From positions 16,830 to 80,829 of the forward strand of contig JBKEDS010000023.1 of the NCBI GenBank assembly GCA_047975545.1: 64,000 nucleotides of DNA, in the 5' to 3' direction. Under the pieces are notes generated by a model that worked only from the letters and a program-made list of their open reading frames with translations, did not search any database and was not told the DNA's origin. The DNA comes from JBKEDS01 sp047975545 (GTDB lineage Bacteria; Bacteroidota; Bacteroidia; Flavobacteriales; Flavobacteriaceae). This document shows positions 18,901 through 27,211 of the stretch, piece by piece. The position numbers and the translations under genes are program-made. How positions within the stretch are numbered: position 1 is the first letter of the stretch; every line of letters begins with the position of its first letter.

Positions 18901-19325
18901 CGCCAACCTATAAGCACGAGTACTCCGATTTGGACGTGTTTCCAAGAGAATTTGTTAACCGTTGGTTATTGCCGGGCGACGAAAACTATACCAATGTGCC
19001 GGTAATAGCATCGGAAAGCGTTTTGGAATCCTTCGACTCCAATACCTTAAAACGGGCCTATAATGCCTACAACTATTCAACCGAGCGTGTTGCCGATGGC
19101 GATTTTGTTAGAATGAAAAATATTTCCTTAGGGTACTCCTTGGACAACAAAACCGTTAAGCAATTAGGATTGTCCAAGTTTAGGATGAGCCTGCAAAGCA
19201 CCAATCCTTTCTTGATCTATTCCGACTCGAAATTAGGCGGCCAAGATCCGGAGTTTTTCAGGTCGGGAGGTGTTGCTTTCCCAATTACCAGAATGTTCAC
19301 CTTTACGCTTAACGTTGGATTTTAA
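15954..19325 (+). CDS. SusC/RagA-type TonB-linked outer membrane protein, locus 2 (1123 aa)
   Basis: Signal peptide (ends near FSNSQ), regulatory-like beta domain (GVTVMINGTTKGAVTDFDG), TonB-box-like DTVVITGY, plug with ITIRGASSI and ALYGARALNGVVVITTKSGK, then a full barrel ending FTFTLNVGF. It serves as the TonB-powered import channel of the second locus. By eye it is a close paralog of the locus 1 SusC: many plug and barrel stretches coincide (LFTGAS, SRALEG, AGVSVQNV, FDINPFSYALNTSRA). The 205-nt upstream region is AT-rich without an unambiguous TAnnTTTG element. A 100-nt spacer separates it from susD, unlike the 4 nt in locus 1. Confidence 0.95.
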   Translation: MKLKLTTMLTLVLAFSVQFSNSQQSKSISGKITDSGGIPLAGVTVMINGTTKGAVTDFDGVYSIMAKTGDVLKISYVGMGTQTITVGGNNTINVVMKEDLESLDTVVITGYQNVKRDLFTGASQTINAADVKLDGVPDLSRALEGRAAGVSVQNVTGTFGAAPRITIRGASSILGDTKPIWIIDGVIQEEIVNLSVSDLVSGDPNTLLSSAVAGLNASDIQSFEILKDASATALYGARALNGVVVITTKSGKRNQKPTFNYALELAVRDIPRYSNYDLLNSQETVSVYREMESKGFLDMPSSFQGRYGGIYNIMYRAINNYDETTGQFQLENTPEARAKFLQQYELANTNWFKTLFNAAPTQTHTLSFSGGGENSTSYASLGYYTDGGWTVADRVRRITGNLRNTYYLIDDKLKITTQMQGSIRNQLAPGTFARNEDLVGGSYTRDFDINPFSYALNTSRALRPRDNNGNLEYSRYNWAPFNILDELDNNKMELNVNDIKFQAQIDYEFNDNLKYTFLGSARYAVSNNEHAVTENSNVAAAYRSAETTIVQEENTFLFDDPDKPNELPYVVLPVGGILINSKNTLTTYTVRNALEFTKSFNDNTHGLTLYGGQEYRYADRSESSNTGYGYQFDRGGTVFTDPDILRKAIIEGNPYFSASETRQREVTFFGSATYDYQRKYVLSLTGNYEGSNRAGKSSDSRWLPTYTVGGRWNLDKEDFIKNSNVISSMAFRPSYGLVALLADRATNNLAVFRNQITDRYTSTDRENYIDIEDLQNSELTWEKTLELNLGLDVGLFDNRIQLNFDAYFRKGKDLIDLIRTTGIGGESIKLGNNSEMTTNGIEFQLNTVNIKTDDFSWKTGFNISHFNQEVTALKQQSNVFDLVSGAGKGNTIGRPKGALFSFRFEGLNEWGLPEFFTEHPDFNPDRPYDLIDFEDTDNVQDYLKYEGAIEPNLSGGFANSFTYKNWDFSFFISFSAGNKIRLAPTYKHEYSDLDVFPREFVNRWLLPGDENYTNVPVIASESVLESFDSNTLKRAYNAYNYSTERVADGDFVRMKNISLGYSLDNKTVKQLGLSKFRMSLQSTNPFLIYSDSKLGGQDPEFFRSGGVAFPITRMFTFTLNVGF

Positions 19326-19409
19326 AAAGAAAAACTATGAAATGCCATTAACAAAAACGGCGAACCGACCGAAAATGATAATAAGGCATTCCATCTGACC
19401 GTTAAAAAA

Positions 19410-19428
19410 CAATAAATATTAACAGATG
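19410..19428 (+). promoter_or_regulatory. Recurrent start-codon leader motif, susD copy
   Basis: CAATAAATATTAACAGATG ends in the susD start codon. It differs by one base from the motif before the metallo-lipoprotein gene at 7731-7749. The preceding 35 nt (AAGGCATTCC...CTGACC...) resemble the DNA before the lipoprotein gene at 9712. Confidence 0.4.
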
Positions 19429-20919
19429 AAAACTATAAAATTGAATATTATAAAAGTCGTTTTGGTTTCACTGTCCGTCGTATCGTGTAACGATGTGTTG
19501 GATGAAAACCCGGACAATAGAACAACCATAGATTCCGCAGATAAAATAGCCGAATTGTTGGTAGGTGCTTACCCCGATGCAGGATATGCACCGTTTTTAG
19601 AACCCATGTCCGACAATGCCGGGGATAAAAGCTCCAGTGCCGAAGTTGAAGAAGAAGAAGCTGAAACCCTTAACGAGTTTATGTTTTTTTGGCAAGATTT
19701 AAACGCATCGAACATAGATACTCCCACATATTTTTGGAACCGTGCCTATAAGGCCATAGCGCAAGCCAATCAGGCCCTTGTTTCCATTGAAGAGTTAGGC
19801 GGCGGGGCAGAGTTAAATTATTTAAAAGGCGAAGCTTTAATTTGCCGGGCTTACGCCCACTTTATGCTGGTAAGCATATTTTCAAAACCTTATAACCCCG
19901 CAACGGCAGCCACCGATATAGGTATTCCTTATGTTACCGAACCGGAAACCATTTTGCTTGGCGAATACGAAAGAGGAACCGTTGAAAACGTGTACCAAAA
20001 TATTAAAGCCGATATAGAAGCTGGATTGCCTTTAGTACAAGACGATTACACGGTGCCTGCGTTTCACTTTACCAAAAAAGCAGCGCATGCGTTCGCATCC
20101 CGTTTTTACTTAAACACGGGCGAATGGCAAAAGGTTATCACCCATGCTACCCAAGCACTTGGAGCGGCTAATGCGGGTGTGTTAAGGGATTGGGAAAACG
20201 AGTACAGGCCAAAAACCTACTCCGAGCAAAATTTAAGGTTTATATCCGCTACCGCCGAACCCGCAAACTTACTTTTGGTGTCCGCCAACTCGTTGTACGG
20301 TAGGTACCATTATAGTGCAAGGTACCAACTAAATACAGGTAAGCGCAACGAAATATTCCCATCGGTTAACGATGTTGGGCTAAGTTGGTCCTATGCAATA
20401 TACGGTAGTGGCGATTTATACTATAACGTACCAAAATACGACGAGTATTTTAAGGTAACCAACCAAGCAGCGGGAACGGGCGAAGCCTATATAACCTACG
20501 TGCTGCTAACCACCGACGAAGCCCTGTTAAACCGTGCCGAGGCTTATGCTATGTTGGAACAGTACGATAATGCCCTAAGCGATATTAATTTGTCATTTTC
20601 GGTTAAAACCCGTAATTATACCGAGTTAACCGAAGCCGATATCCGGGCAGGCTATGCCGTAGAAAACCAAAGCGTATTTGCACCGTTTTACATGATTCCC
20701 AAGGAATCGCTTGCATTTGTAAATGCGGTTTTAAAAATGAAACGAACCATTTTTTACAACGAAGGCCTACGGTGGTTCGACATCAAAAGACTTAATATGG
20801 AAGTGGTGCACCAAGATATTTATGGTAACAACTACGTACTATCTAACACCGATAATAGGCGCCAGTTGCAAATACCCGAAGCGGCCCAGTCGTTTGGTAT
20901 AGAACAAAATCCCAGATAA
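19426..20919 (+). CDS. SusD/RagB-family substrate-binding lipoprotein, locus 2 (497 aa)
   Basis: A lipoprotein signal ends at Cys21 (LSVVSC), followed by NDVLDENPDNRTTIDSADK, very like the SusD of locus 1. The helical core contains YLKGEALICRAYAHFMLVSI and FTKKAAHAFASRFYLNTGE (each seen as part of the SusD TPR-like scaffold). The C-terminal family region has RTIFYNEGLRWFDIKRLN. It should cap the SusC of the same locus at the cell surface and bind the substrate. The start at 19426 is favoured by the lipoprotein signal and the recurrent leader motif. The next gene follows after 18 nt. Confidence 0.95.
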   Translation: MKTIKLNIIKVVLVSLSVVSCNDVLDENPDNRTTIDSADKIAELLVGAYPDAGYAPFLEPMSDNAGDKSSSAEVEEEEAETLNEFMFFWQDLNASNIDTPTYFWNRAYKAIAQANQALVSIEELGGGAELNYLKGEALICRAYAHFMLVSIFSKPYNPATAATDIGIPYVTEPETILLGEYERGTVENVYQNIKADIEAGLPLVQDDYTVPAFHFTKKAAHAFASRFYLNTGEWQKVITHATQALGAANAGVLRDWENEYRPKTYSEQNLRFISATAEPANLLLVSANSLYGRYHYSARYQLNTGKRNEIFPSVNDVGLSWSYAIYGSGDLYYNVPKYDEYFKVTNQAAGTGEAYITYVLLTTDEALLNRAEAYAMLEQYDNALSDINLSFSVKTRNYTELTEADIRAGYAVENQSVFAPFYMIPKESLAFVNAVLKMKRTIFYNEGLRWFDIKRLNMEVVHQDIYGNNYVLSNTDNRRQLQIPEAAQSFGIEQNPR

Positions 20920-20937
20920 TAATAAAACTCAATAAAA

Positions 20938-21792
20938 ATGCGAAAAATAATATATATATCAATACTGTTTACCATATCGTTGTTTGTATGGTCTTGCGAC
21001 GATAGCGAAAACCAAGTTGGCGAAAGCCAGATAAATACAGATCCACCAATTTTAAACGAATTGGATATTTGGTTGAGGGATAATTTTGTAAAACCCTATA
21101 ACATCGAGGTTATGTACAAGTGGGATATAAACGATACCGACGTTGAACGCTATTTGCATCCGCCATACCAGTCCAGCGTTCAGCCCGTTGCCGAAGCCTT
21201 GCAGAAAATTTGGATTGAGCCGTATTCTGCGCTTGGAGGCGAAGATTTTATAAAAAAAATAGCGCCCCGACAATTCACCTTTGTAGGTAGTTTTAATTAC
21301 AACCCCAACAGCCCAACCATAACTTTGGGAGTTGCCGAAGCGGGAACAAAAATAACCTTGTTTAATATCGATTTTCTCGATTTTACCGATGCCAATAGCA
21401 TAAAACAACCACTAAAAACGGTACAGCACGAATACGGGCATATTTTAAACCAAAATATACCAATAGAAGCCGCTTATGGCGAAATAAACCCCGAAAACTA
21501 TACGGCACAATGGTTTAACCGAACCGATGCCGAAGCAAGGGAACTTGGCTATATTACCGCTTATGGTTCAAGCCAGGAAAGCGAGGATTTTGTTGAAATG
21601 GTTTCCGAAATGCTAACCAATTCAAAGGAAGAATTCGATGCTATTGTTGAAAGTATTAGTAGCGAAGAGGCTAAAGCCCAAATACGGTTAAAAGAGGCAA
21701 TGGTGGCCGAGTACTACAAAACCCATTTTAACATAGATATCTACGAGCTTCAAGCATTAACCGAAGCAGCAACTCAAGAATTTGTAAATTAA
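20938..21792 (+). CDS. HExxH zinc metallohydrolase lipoprotein of SusCD locus 2 (284 aa)
   Basis: The lipoprotein signal ends at Cys20 (FVWSC). The zinc motif HEYGH lies at residues 164-168, and a downstream SQESEDFVEM segment offers a third glutamate ligand at a spacing similar to the paralog at 7747. Other conserved stretches are IWIEPYSALGG and LGVAEAGTKI. It belongs with the SusCD-associated metallohydrolase lipoproteins. It is co-transcribed with susD (18 nt upstream) and the DUF4302 gene (6 nt downstream). The likely role is surface proteolysis of a substrate for the SusCD channel; the substrate is unknown. Confidence 0.88.
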   Translation: MRKIIYISILFTISLFVWSCDDSENQVGESQINTDPPILNELDIWLRDNFVKPYNIEVMYKWDINDTDVERYLHPPYQSSVQPVAEALQKIWIEPYSALGGEDFIKKIAPRQFTFVGSFNYNPNSPTITLGVAEAGTKITLFNIDFLDFTDANSIKQPLKTVQHEYGHILNQNIPIEAAYGEINPENYTAQWFNRTDAEARELGYITAYGSSQESEDFVEMVSEMLTNSKEEFDAIVESISSEEAKAQIRLKEAMVAEYYKTHFNIDIYELQALTEAATQEFVN

Positions 21793-21798
21793 GAAACT

Positions 21799-23187
21799 AT
21801 GAAAAACTTATATTTAAAATATGTATTGGTAGGCTTAATGGCTATTTCGTTGTTTTCGTGTAGCGACGATAGTGTGGACAATGTATTCGATCAAGCCCCG
21901 GCCAATCGATTGGAACAAGCCAATAGCGAATTATTGGAGGCTTTATTGGCGCAAACCAATGGCTTTAAAGGCGTTTATTTTACAAAAAACGATGAGTTTG
22001 GCGGGTTTACCTTCTTTATGAAATTTAATGCCGACGGAACGGTAAGCATGACCTCCGATTTCGATGCCGATACCGAAATACAATCCTCAACATATGAAGT
22101 AAGAACGGGCACGGCTTCCGAACTCGTTTTTACAACCCATAACCACATACAAAAGGTAAGCGACCCCGATTATCCCGGATTAAGAGGTACAGGCTTTAAA
22201 GGGACTTCGGTATTTCAACTGTTTTCAAATGAAAACGGAACACTTACCTTTAGGGACGTAAGAAACAAAAATACGGGCTTTTTCGTGTTGGAGCCATCAG
22301 GTTTTTCCAATTTTGAAACCGAAAGTGTGGCAAGTGCCGAAAAATCCTTAGCACAGCGCGATAATATTATTCCCGGTGCGGACGATTCTATTTTTCAGGT
22401 TTTAAAAATTGAAAATTCAAATGGCGAGTATAATTTCAATTTCAATTACAACGTTTTTAGCCAATTTGCGTCGCCAAGGGTAGAAATTTACGAAGGTAGT
22501 ATCCCTACCATTCGCGAGTTTAATTTCGGGGTAGCCTTTACCGAAGACGGATTAATTATTAGTCCTGCCTTGGAGTTTGAAGGTGTGGTTTACGAAAATT
22601 TCATCTACGACGAAGACACCAATAGTTACATATCTACCGTAAACGGAACAACGGCTACAATCCTGTTCGATTCGGAACCGGCATTCCTTAGTAGCGACGT
22701 TAACGAACTGGGCAAACCGGGCCACGCAACCTTTGGTTATAGAATAACTTGGGGGGCAAGCCCGTTAACTTCAGTAGGGTTTAACACCTTGTTGGACGAT
22801 ACGGACCAACGCATACAGGCTGATTTCGGGTCGTCCTCATACTTTTACCAAGTTTACTATTTTGCACAGCCCGATGCCGATGGCATAGTGGAAATTAGAA
22901 CCTATTTTGTGGTGGGCGGTGCATTGTATTACGCTTCGTATTTATTCGAGCAAAAAATAGAAAACAATAGGTTGTATTTAGAGTATTTAGGCTATGGCAA
23001 TGGCAATGCGTCTTATTTTGCCAATGCGTCCGAGCTTATTATAAACTTTTTTGCAAGCGAAACGGGTATGTATTTTTACGACCACGGTTCTTTTTCAACC
23101 GATACCTCAAGTTATGGTAATTTGTCCTCATCGTTTACAAGTGCCGACCAGCCTAATTTAAGGCTGTATGGGTTGTGGTTTGATTAG
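21799..23187 (+). CDS. DUF4302-family lipoprotein, locus 2 (462 aa)
   Basis: The lipoprotein signal ends at Cys21 (ISLFSC). The mature start shows the DUF4302 pattern RLEQANSELLEALLAQTNGFKG..., followed by GGFTFFMKFNADGTVSMTSDFD, corresponding to the WFSFNENGRV region of the paralog at 8647 (text split: FFMKFNADGTVSMTSD). The protein is about 140 residues longer than that paralog, with an extra C-terminal beta-rich region rich in Tyr, Phe and Asn. The last gene of the operon, it is followed by a strong terminator at 23243. A surface accessory role is inferred from its constant association with SusCD and the metallohydrolase. Confidence 0.78.
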   Translation: MKNLYLKYVLVGLMAISLFSCSDDSVDNVFDQAPANRLEQANSELLEALLAQTNGFKGVYFTKNDEFGGFTFFMKFNADGTVSMTSDFDADTEIQSSTYEVRTGTASELVFTTHNHIQKVSDPDYPGLRGTGFKGTSVFQLFSNENGTLTFRDVRNKNTGFFVLEPSGFSNFETESVASAEKSLAQRDNIIPGADDSIFQVLKIENSNGEYNFNFNYNVFSQFASPRVEIYEGSIPTIREFNFGVAFTEDGLIISPALEFEGVVYENFIYDEDTNSYISTVNGTTATILFDSEPAFLSSDVNELGKPGHATFGYRITWGASPLTSVGFNTLLDDTDQRIQADFGSSSYFYQVYYFAQPDADGIVEIRTYFVVGGALYYASYLFEQKIENNRLYLEYLGYGNGNASYFANASELIINFFASETGMYFYDHGSFSTDTSSYGNLSSSFTSADQPNLRLYGLWFD

Positions 23188-23242
23188 ATAAAAAGATGTG
23201 TAAAACAAGTTTATAGGTGTTTAAACATTTTTACGAAGCACC

Positions 23243-23281
23243 AAAGCACCGATATTTTCTATTGAATATCGGTGCTTTTTG
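23243..23281 (+). terminator. Rho-independent terminator of import locus 2
   Basis: A perfect 14-bp stem, AAAGCACCGATATT (23243-23256) with its complement at 23265-23278, encloses an 8-nt loop and is followed by a T-run. It lies about 55 nt after the DUF4302 stop codon. Confidence 0.88.
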
Positions 23282-23483
23282 TTTTTTGAATACGCATAGC
23301 AAAGTAGCCTGTTTTTTAACTAAGCCACACCATAATTTCAGAGTAGATTTATAAAAGATATGTTTTTCAGGGGCATATTCAGAAAACACCTAAAAGCGCA
23401 ATTAATAATTTGGAACAACCCACCCAAGGTGAAGTTTTTGATAGATTTTGGATTAACAGATAAAAATCTTTTCTTTGCTACAC
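23282..23483. other. Gene-free intergenic stretch
   Basis: About 200 nt between the locus 2 terminator and the short ORF at 23484. I see no repeat or RNA. A weak promoter-like pair (TTTGG near 23447 and TTCTTTGC near 23472) could drive the AraC gene, but the -7 element lacks the TA. Confidence 0.4.
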
Positions 23484-23597
23484 ATGACAACAAAAAACCA
23501 AGGGATTATGGCAGTATTAGTTAGGCGCATACACGTAACACGCTTTCCGTACAACCACTTTTTGTACCCCGATTACGAGGGCTTGGAGGAGGAATAA
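23484..23597 (+). CDS. Possible 37-residue small protein or leader ORF before AraC
   Basis: This ORF encodes a basic-then-acidic 37-residue peptide with internal RRIHVTRFPYNHFLYPDYE and an EEE end. It stops two bases before the AraC start codon. Its last codons (GGAGGAGGA at 23585-23593) form a purine-rich Shine-Dalgarno-like sequence for araC, which is unusual in this window. It may be a real small protein translationally coupled to AraC, or the remnant of a longer gene. No signal peptide or known family is recognisable. Confidence 0.35.
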   Translation: MTTKNQGIMAVLVRRIHVTRFPYNHFLYPDYEGLEEE

Positions 23598-23599
23598 AC

Positions 23600-24412
23600 A
23601 TGAACGACCAAATTCCCATAAACACCAAAATTGCGGCCAGCGACACCATAAAAATAGAGCCTTTCGATGTTACAAAGCGCTACACCAAACCCCACAAACA
23701 CAATAAATACTTGGAGTTGGTATATTTTACAAAGGGCAGCGGTTTTCATTATCTCGACTCCAAACCTTTGGCCATAAACCCGCCCGTAGCGTTTTTAATC
23801 CGCAAGGACCAAGTGCACCATTGGCATATAGACACCAAACCCAAAGGCTACGTTATTATTATAAAAGAAACATTTTTGGAGCAAATATCCGATGCCCCAA
23901 CCCGCGTGCAATTAAACGCCTTAAATAATGTAGAAGAAATAAATATCCCTCGAAACGATAAAGTTCTTCCTTCACTTTTTAAGGCTCTAAGTTTTGAAAT
24001 GAAGGAAGCCCAATTAAATACCGAAATTATTGAAAACGGATTAAAGGCCATTTTTTCAAAGTTGATAAGGTTTTCAAACTACAGCACTTTTGGAAACACC
24101 CATTCGATAGCGCAAAAATTTTTACAACTGCTTTCCGAAACCTTAAAAAACAGCGTGGCCTATTATGCCGAAAAACTCAGCACATCGCCACAAAACCTTA
24201 ATGCCATTTGCAAAAAGACGTACAATAAAACAGCATCCGAAGTTATAGCCCAATTCATTATAAAAGAAGCCAAACGGCAACTTGTTTACACTTCAAAAAA
24301 TATAAGCGAAATAGCATTCGACATGGAGTTTAAAGATACATCGAACTTCACAAAATTTTTCAAAAGGCATACCGGTACAACCCCGCTTAAATTCCGAAAA
24401 GCATCGCATTAA
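23600..24412 (+). CDS. AraC-family transcriptional regulator with cupin sensor domain (270 aa)
   Basis: The N-terminal half shows a cupin-like ligand-binding domain (YTKPHKHNKYLELVYFTKG region, with HKH and the PPVAFLIRKDQVHHW strand). The C-terminal 95 residues contain two helix-turn-helix units with the AraC signature (ISEIAFDMEFKDTSNFTKFF, then KRHTGTTPLKFRK). It is a cytoplasmic one-component regulator. The immediate downstream neighbour is a TonB-dependent receptor gene 78 nt away, its most likely target. Translation probably starts at ATG 23600, helped by GGAGGAGGA seven or so nt upstream. Confidence 0.9.
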   Translation: MNDQIPINTKIAASDTIKIEPFDVTKRYTKPHKHNKYLELVYFTKGSGFHYLDSKPLAINPPVAFLIRKDQVHHWHIDTKPKGYVIIIKETFLEQISDAPTRVQLNALNNVEEINIPRNDKVLPSLFKALSFEMKEAQLNTEIIENGLKAIFSKLIRFSNYSTFGNTHSIAQKFLQLLSETLKNSVAYYAEKLSTSPQNLNAICKKTYNKTASEVIAQFIIKEAKRQLVYTSKNISEIAFDMEFKDTSNFTKFFKRHTGTTPLKFRKASH

Positions 24413-24490
24413 AAAGTACCGTTCATTTTTCAAATAAACCAAAAACATACGGCAGTATCGTGTAAATTGCGCTTTTTTAAACCATTTATA

Positions 24491-26968
24491 ATGAAGAAAG
24501 CCCTAACGCCCATTTTCACCTTTATAGCCATAATTATCAATATTTCATTTTCTTTTGCCCAATTAGTAGGCAAAATAACCGACGAAACCAACACCCCTTT
24601 AGAATACGCCACCGTAGCCCTTTACAACCAACAAAACAACCAGTTGGTAACGGGTGTTATTACCAACGCGAACGGTGGGTTTAATATTGAAAAACTAAAA
24701 AAAGGCACGTACTATATTGAAGCCTCCTTTATTGGGTATGAAGTTAAAACAATTAAAAATATTGTTATCGATAATACGGGAACACCCAGAAACTTGGGGG
24801 TGTTGCAATTAAAATTGGGCAATGCCTTGGGCGAAGTTGTTATACAAGGCGAAACCCCTACGGTTGTAAACAAAATAGACCGACAAGTATTTAATGCCGA
24901 AAGTTTTAAAAACGCCCAAGGTGGTTCTGGCATCGATGTTATTAAAAATTTGCCTTCGGTAAGCATCGACGGCCAAGGCGAAATAAACGTCAGGGGCAGT
25001 TCGGGTTTTGTGGTATTGCTAAACGGCAAGCCCGTACAGGGCAATACCAGTGCCATTATAGCGCAATTGCCCGCCAATGCTATTGATAGGGTTGAGGTTA
25101 TTACGGCGCCATCGGCCAAGTACGACCCTGAGGGCAAAGCAGGAATTTTAAATATCCTGACCAAAAAAGGGGCGGTTAACGGCGCTTATGGGCAGCTTAA
25201 CGTTAAGGGCGGTTTTCCTTCCATTGAAACTTACGGCAACAACAAAACGCACCAACGCTACGGTATCGATGCCACGTACAACGTGCAAAACGATAAATGG
25301 AACGTGTCCCTTGGCGCCAGCTATCAGCGTAACGATTTGGGCGGACGCCGCGAGGGCGATGTGTACACCATAATTAACGATACCCTAACGCAATTTCCAT
25401 CAACAGGCGAGCGCAGTTTCGACGAAATTAATTACAGCGGTCGCTTTACGGTCGATTTTACCCCCGACACCCTAAACACCTTTTCGTTGGGCTTTTTTGC
25501 GGGCAAGCGTAGCAAGGACCGCTTGGCCGATATTGTATATTACGACAACCACGCTATTACCCCGGCCGAAGGCGGCGATAGGTTGTACACCTTCCAGTAT
25601 TACAACCACAATTTAAGGGAACGCAAAAGCGATTTTGTACTGGGAAGTTTCGATTATGCGCACGAATTTAAAAACACGTCTAAAATTTCAACATCGCTAT
25701 TATACGAATATACACTGTTGGGTGGACCTACCGTAAACCAAAATTTGGGCTACCCCGATAATTCCATTTTGTACCAAGATGAATACAATACCAACGACAA
25801 CCCCTTGCATGGTGTGCGTTTTCAAGTAGATTACAGCTTTAAGCCGTTTAAAATAGGAACTTTGGAAACGGGCTACCAATACCGAAATTTGGACCATACG
25901 GGCGATTTTGTTTACCAGCGCCGTACCGATTTTAATGCCGATTTTCAGTTGGTACCCGAATTTTCAAGCGAGGTTAATTTAAAGCGGGGCATCCATTCGG
26001 TATACTCACAACTAACAGGACAGCTCGGAAAATGGGGCTATTCGGTAGGTGCCAGAGTCGAGGTTATGGATAGAACCTTGTACCTAAAAGATAAGGCCAA
26101 CACCATAGACGAAACCTACAATTACGATTTTACAAAGCTATACCCCTCGGCATCGGTGCAGTATAGCATTAACAATAAAACCAATATAAAGGCCGCTTAT
26201 AGCAAGCGGGTGGAGCGCACCACAACCTTTAAAATGAACCCGTTTCCCGAGCGCGAACACTCCGAAACCTTGGAGCAGGGCGACCCAAACCTAAAACCCG
26301 AGTTTATCGATTTGGTCGAGCTTGGTTTCAACAAAAAAATAAAAGGCGGAAACTCGGTTTTTGCAACGGCCTACTACCGCCACGTTAAAAATTTGGTTAA
26401 TCGGGTAAACACCGTTTATAACGATACTATTTTAAACCGTATTTACTCCAATGTAGGAAAAGCCCAAACCATAGGGGTCGAGTTGGGGTCGCAATTAAAG
26501 TTTACCAAGGACTGGTCGGCTTTTATAGGTGCTAATATATACGATTATAATATCGATGGACAATTTGATAACAAGCCCATAAAATCGGGGGCTATGCAAT
26601 ATTCCATCAACTTAAATTCAACTTATAATTTTTGGAAAAATGCCGTTTTGCAATTCACCTTTAATTATTTATCCGATAGGGTTACGGCACAAGGTGAGGA
26701 TTCCCGGTTTTACTCGCCAAACCTAAGTTTTCAAAAATCGTTTTTTAACGATAGGCTAACGGCAACCCTGCAATGGCAAAATATAGATATGGGGTTGCTA
26801 AATACCAACGAACAACGCATTACTACCTTTAGAGCGGGCGAATTTTATACCACGACCAATTACGTTTACGAGGTCGATGTGGTACTGCTTAACCTATCGT
26901 ACACCTTTAAAAACGGTAAAAACAAAGCCAAGTTTATCGATAGCGAGTTTGGAAAACGGGAGTTTTAA
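24491..26968 (+). CDS. TonB-dependent outer membrane receptor, OMP_b-brl_3 type (825 aa)
   Basis: A signal peptide (MKKALTP...FSFAQ) is followed by a carboxypeptidase-regulatory-like domain (GKITDETNTPLEYATVALY), a plug (GEVVIQGE; INVRGSSGFVVLLNGKPVQG; VEVITAPSAKYDPEGKAGILNI seen in pieces) and a barrel containing YPSASVQYSINNKTNIKAAYSKR-like strands. It lacks SusC features and has no SusD partner, so it is a stand-alone receptor, for example for a siderophore, metal complex or small peptide. An upstream TTG at 24467 is in frame, but ATG 24491 gives a clean signal peptide. The AraC gene directly upstream is the likely regulator. Confidence 0.92.
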   Translation: MKKALTPIFTFIAIIINISFSFAQLVGKITDETNTPLEYATVALYNQQNNQLVTGVITNANGGFNIEKLKKGTYYIEASFIGYEVKTIKNIVIDNTGTPRNLGVLQLKLGNALGEVVIQGETPTVVNKIDRQVFNAESFKNAQGGSGIDVIKNLPSVSIDGQGEINVRGSSGFVVLLNGKPVQGNTSAIIAQLPANAIDRVEVITAPSAKYDPEGKAGILNILTKKGAVNGAYGQLNVKGGFPSIETYGNNKTHQRYGIDATYNVQNDKWNVSLGASYQRNDLGGRREGDVYTIINDTLTQFPSTGERSFDEINYSGRFTVDFTPDTLNTFSLGFFAGKRSKDRLADIVYYDNHAITPAEGGDRLYTFQYYNHNLRERKSDFVLGSFDYAHEFKNTSKISTSLLYEYTLLGGPTVNQNLGYPDNSILYQDEYNTNDNPLHGVRFQVDYSFKPFKIGTLETGYQYRNLDHTGDFVYQRRTDFNADFQLVPEFSSEVNLKRGIHSVYSQLTGQLGKWGYSVGARVEVMDRTLYLKDKANTIDETYNYDFTKLYPSASVQYSINNKTNIKAAYSKRVERTTTFKMNPFPEREHSETLEQGDPNLKPEFIDLVELGFNKKIKGGNSVFATAYYRHVKNLVNRVNTVYNDTILNRIYSNVGKAQTIGVELGSQLKFTKDWSAFIGANIYDYNIDGQFDNKPIKSGAMQYSINLNSTYNFWKNAVLQFTFNYLSDRVTAQGEDSRFYSPNLSFQKSFFNDRLTATLQWQNIDMGLLNTNEQRITTFRAGEFYTTTNYVYEVDVVLLNLSYTFKNGKNKAKFIDSEFGKREF

Positions 26969-27211
26969 ATCGATATTATTCCTTAAATTTTCAATTCAAT
27001 CGTTTTATGTGTAACAAAAACAAATTTTTGGCGCTTGGAATGCGCCAAAAAACCAATGCGCTCTTTAATTTGCACGGTATTATAATTTCTTCATTTTATT
27101 GAAAAAAACCGGAATTAAATTAAATTTTGCGAAAAAACATTAAATTTGGACAAAACGGTTTGCCGAGATTTAAAATGCCTCCCTCTGCAAACAAATCCGA
27201 TTAAACAATTA

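Noticed and set aside
2735..23187. Polysaccharide utilisation locus label for the SusCD regions
   Set aside because: No glycoside hydrolase, polysaccharide lyase, esterase or hybrid two-component sensor is visible next to either pair; the accessory genes are metallohydrolase and DUF4302 lipoproteins.
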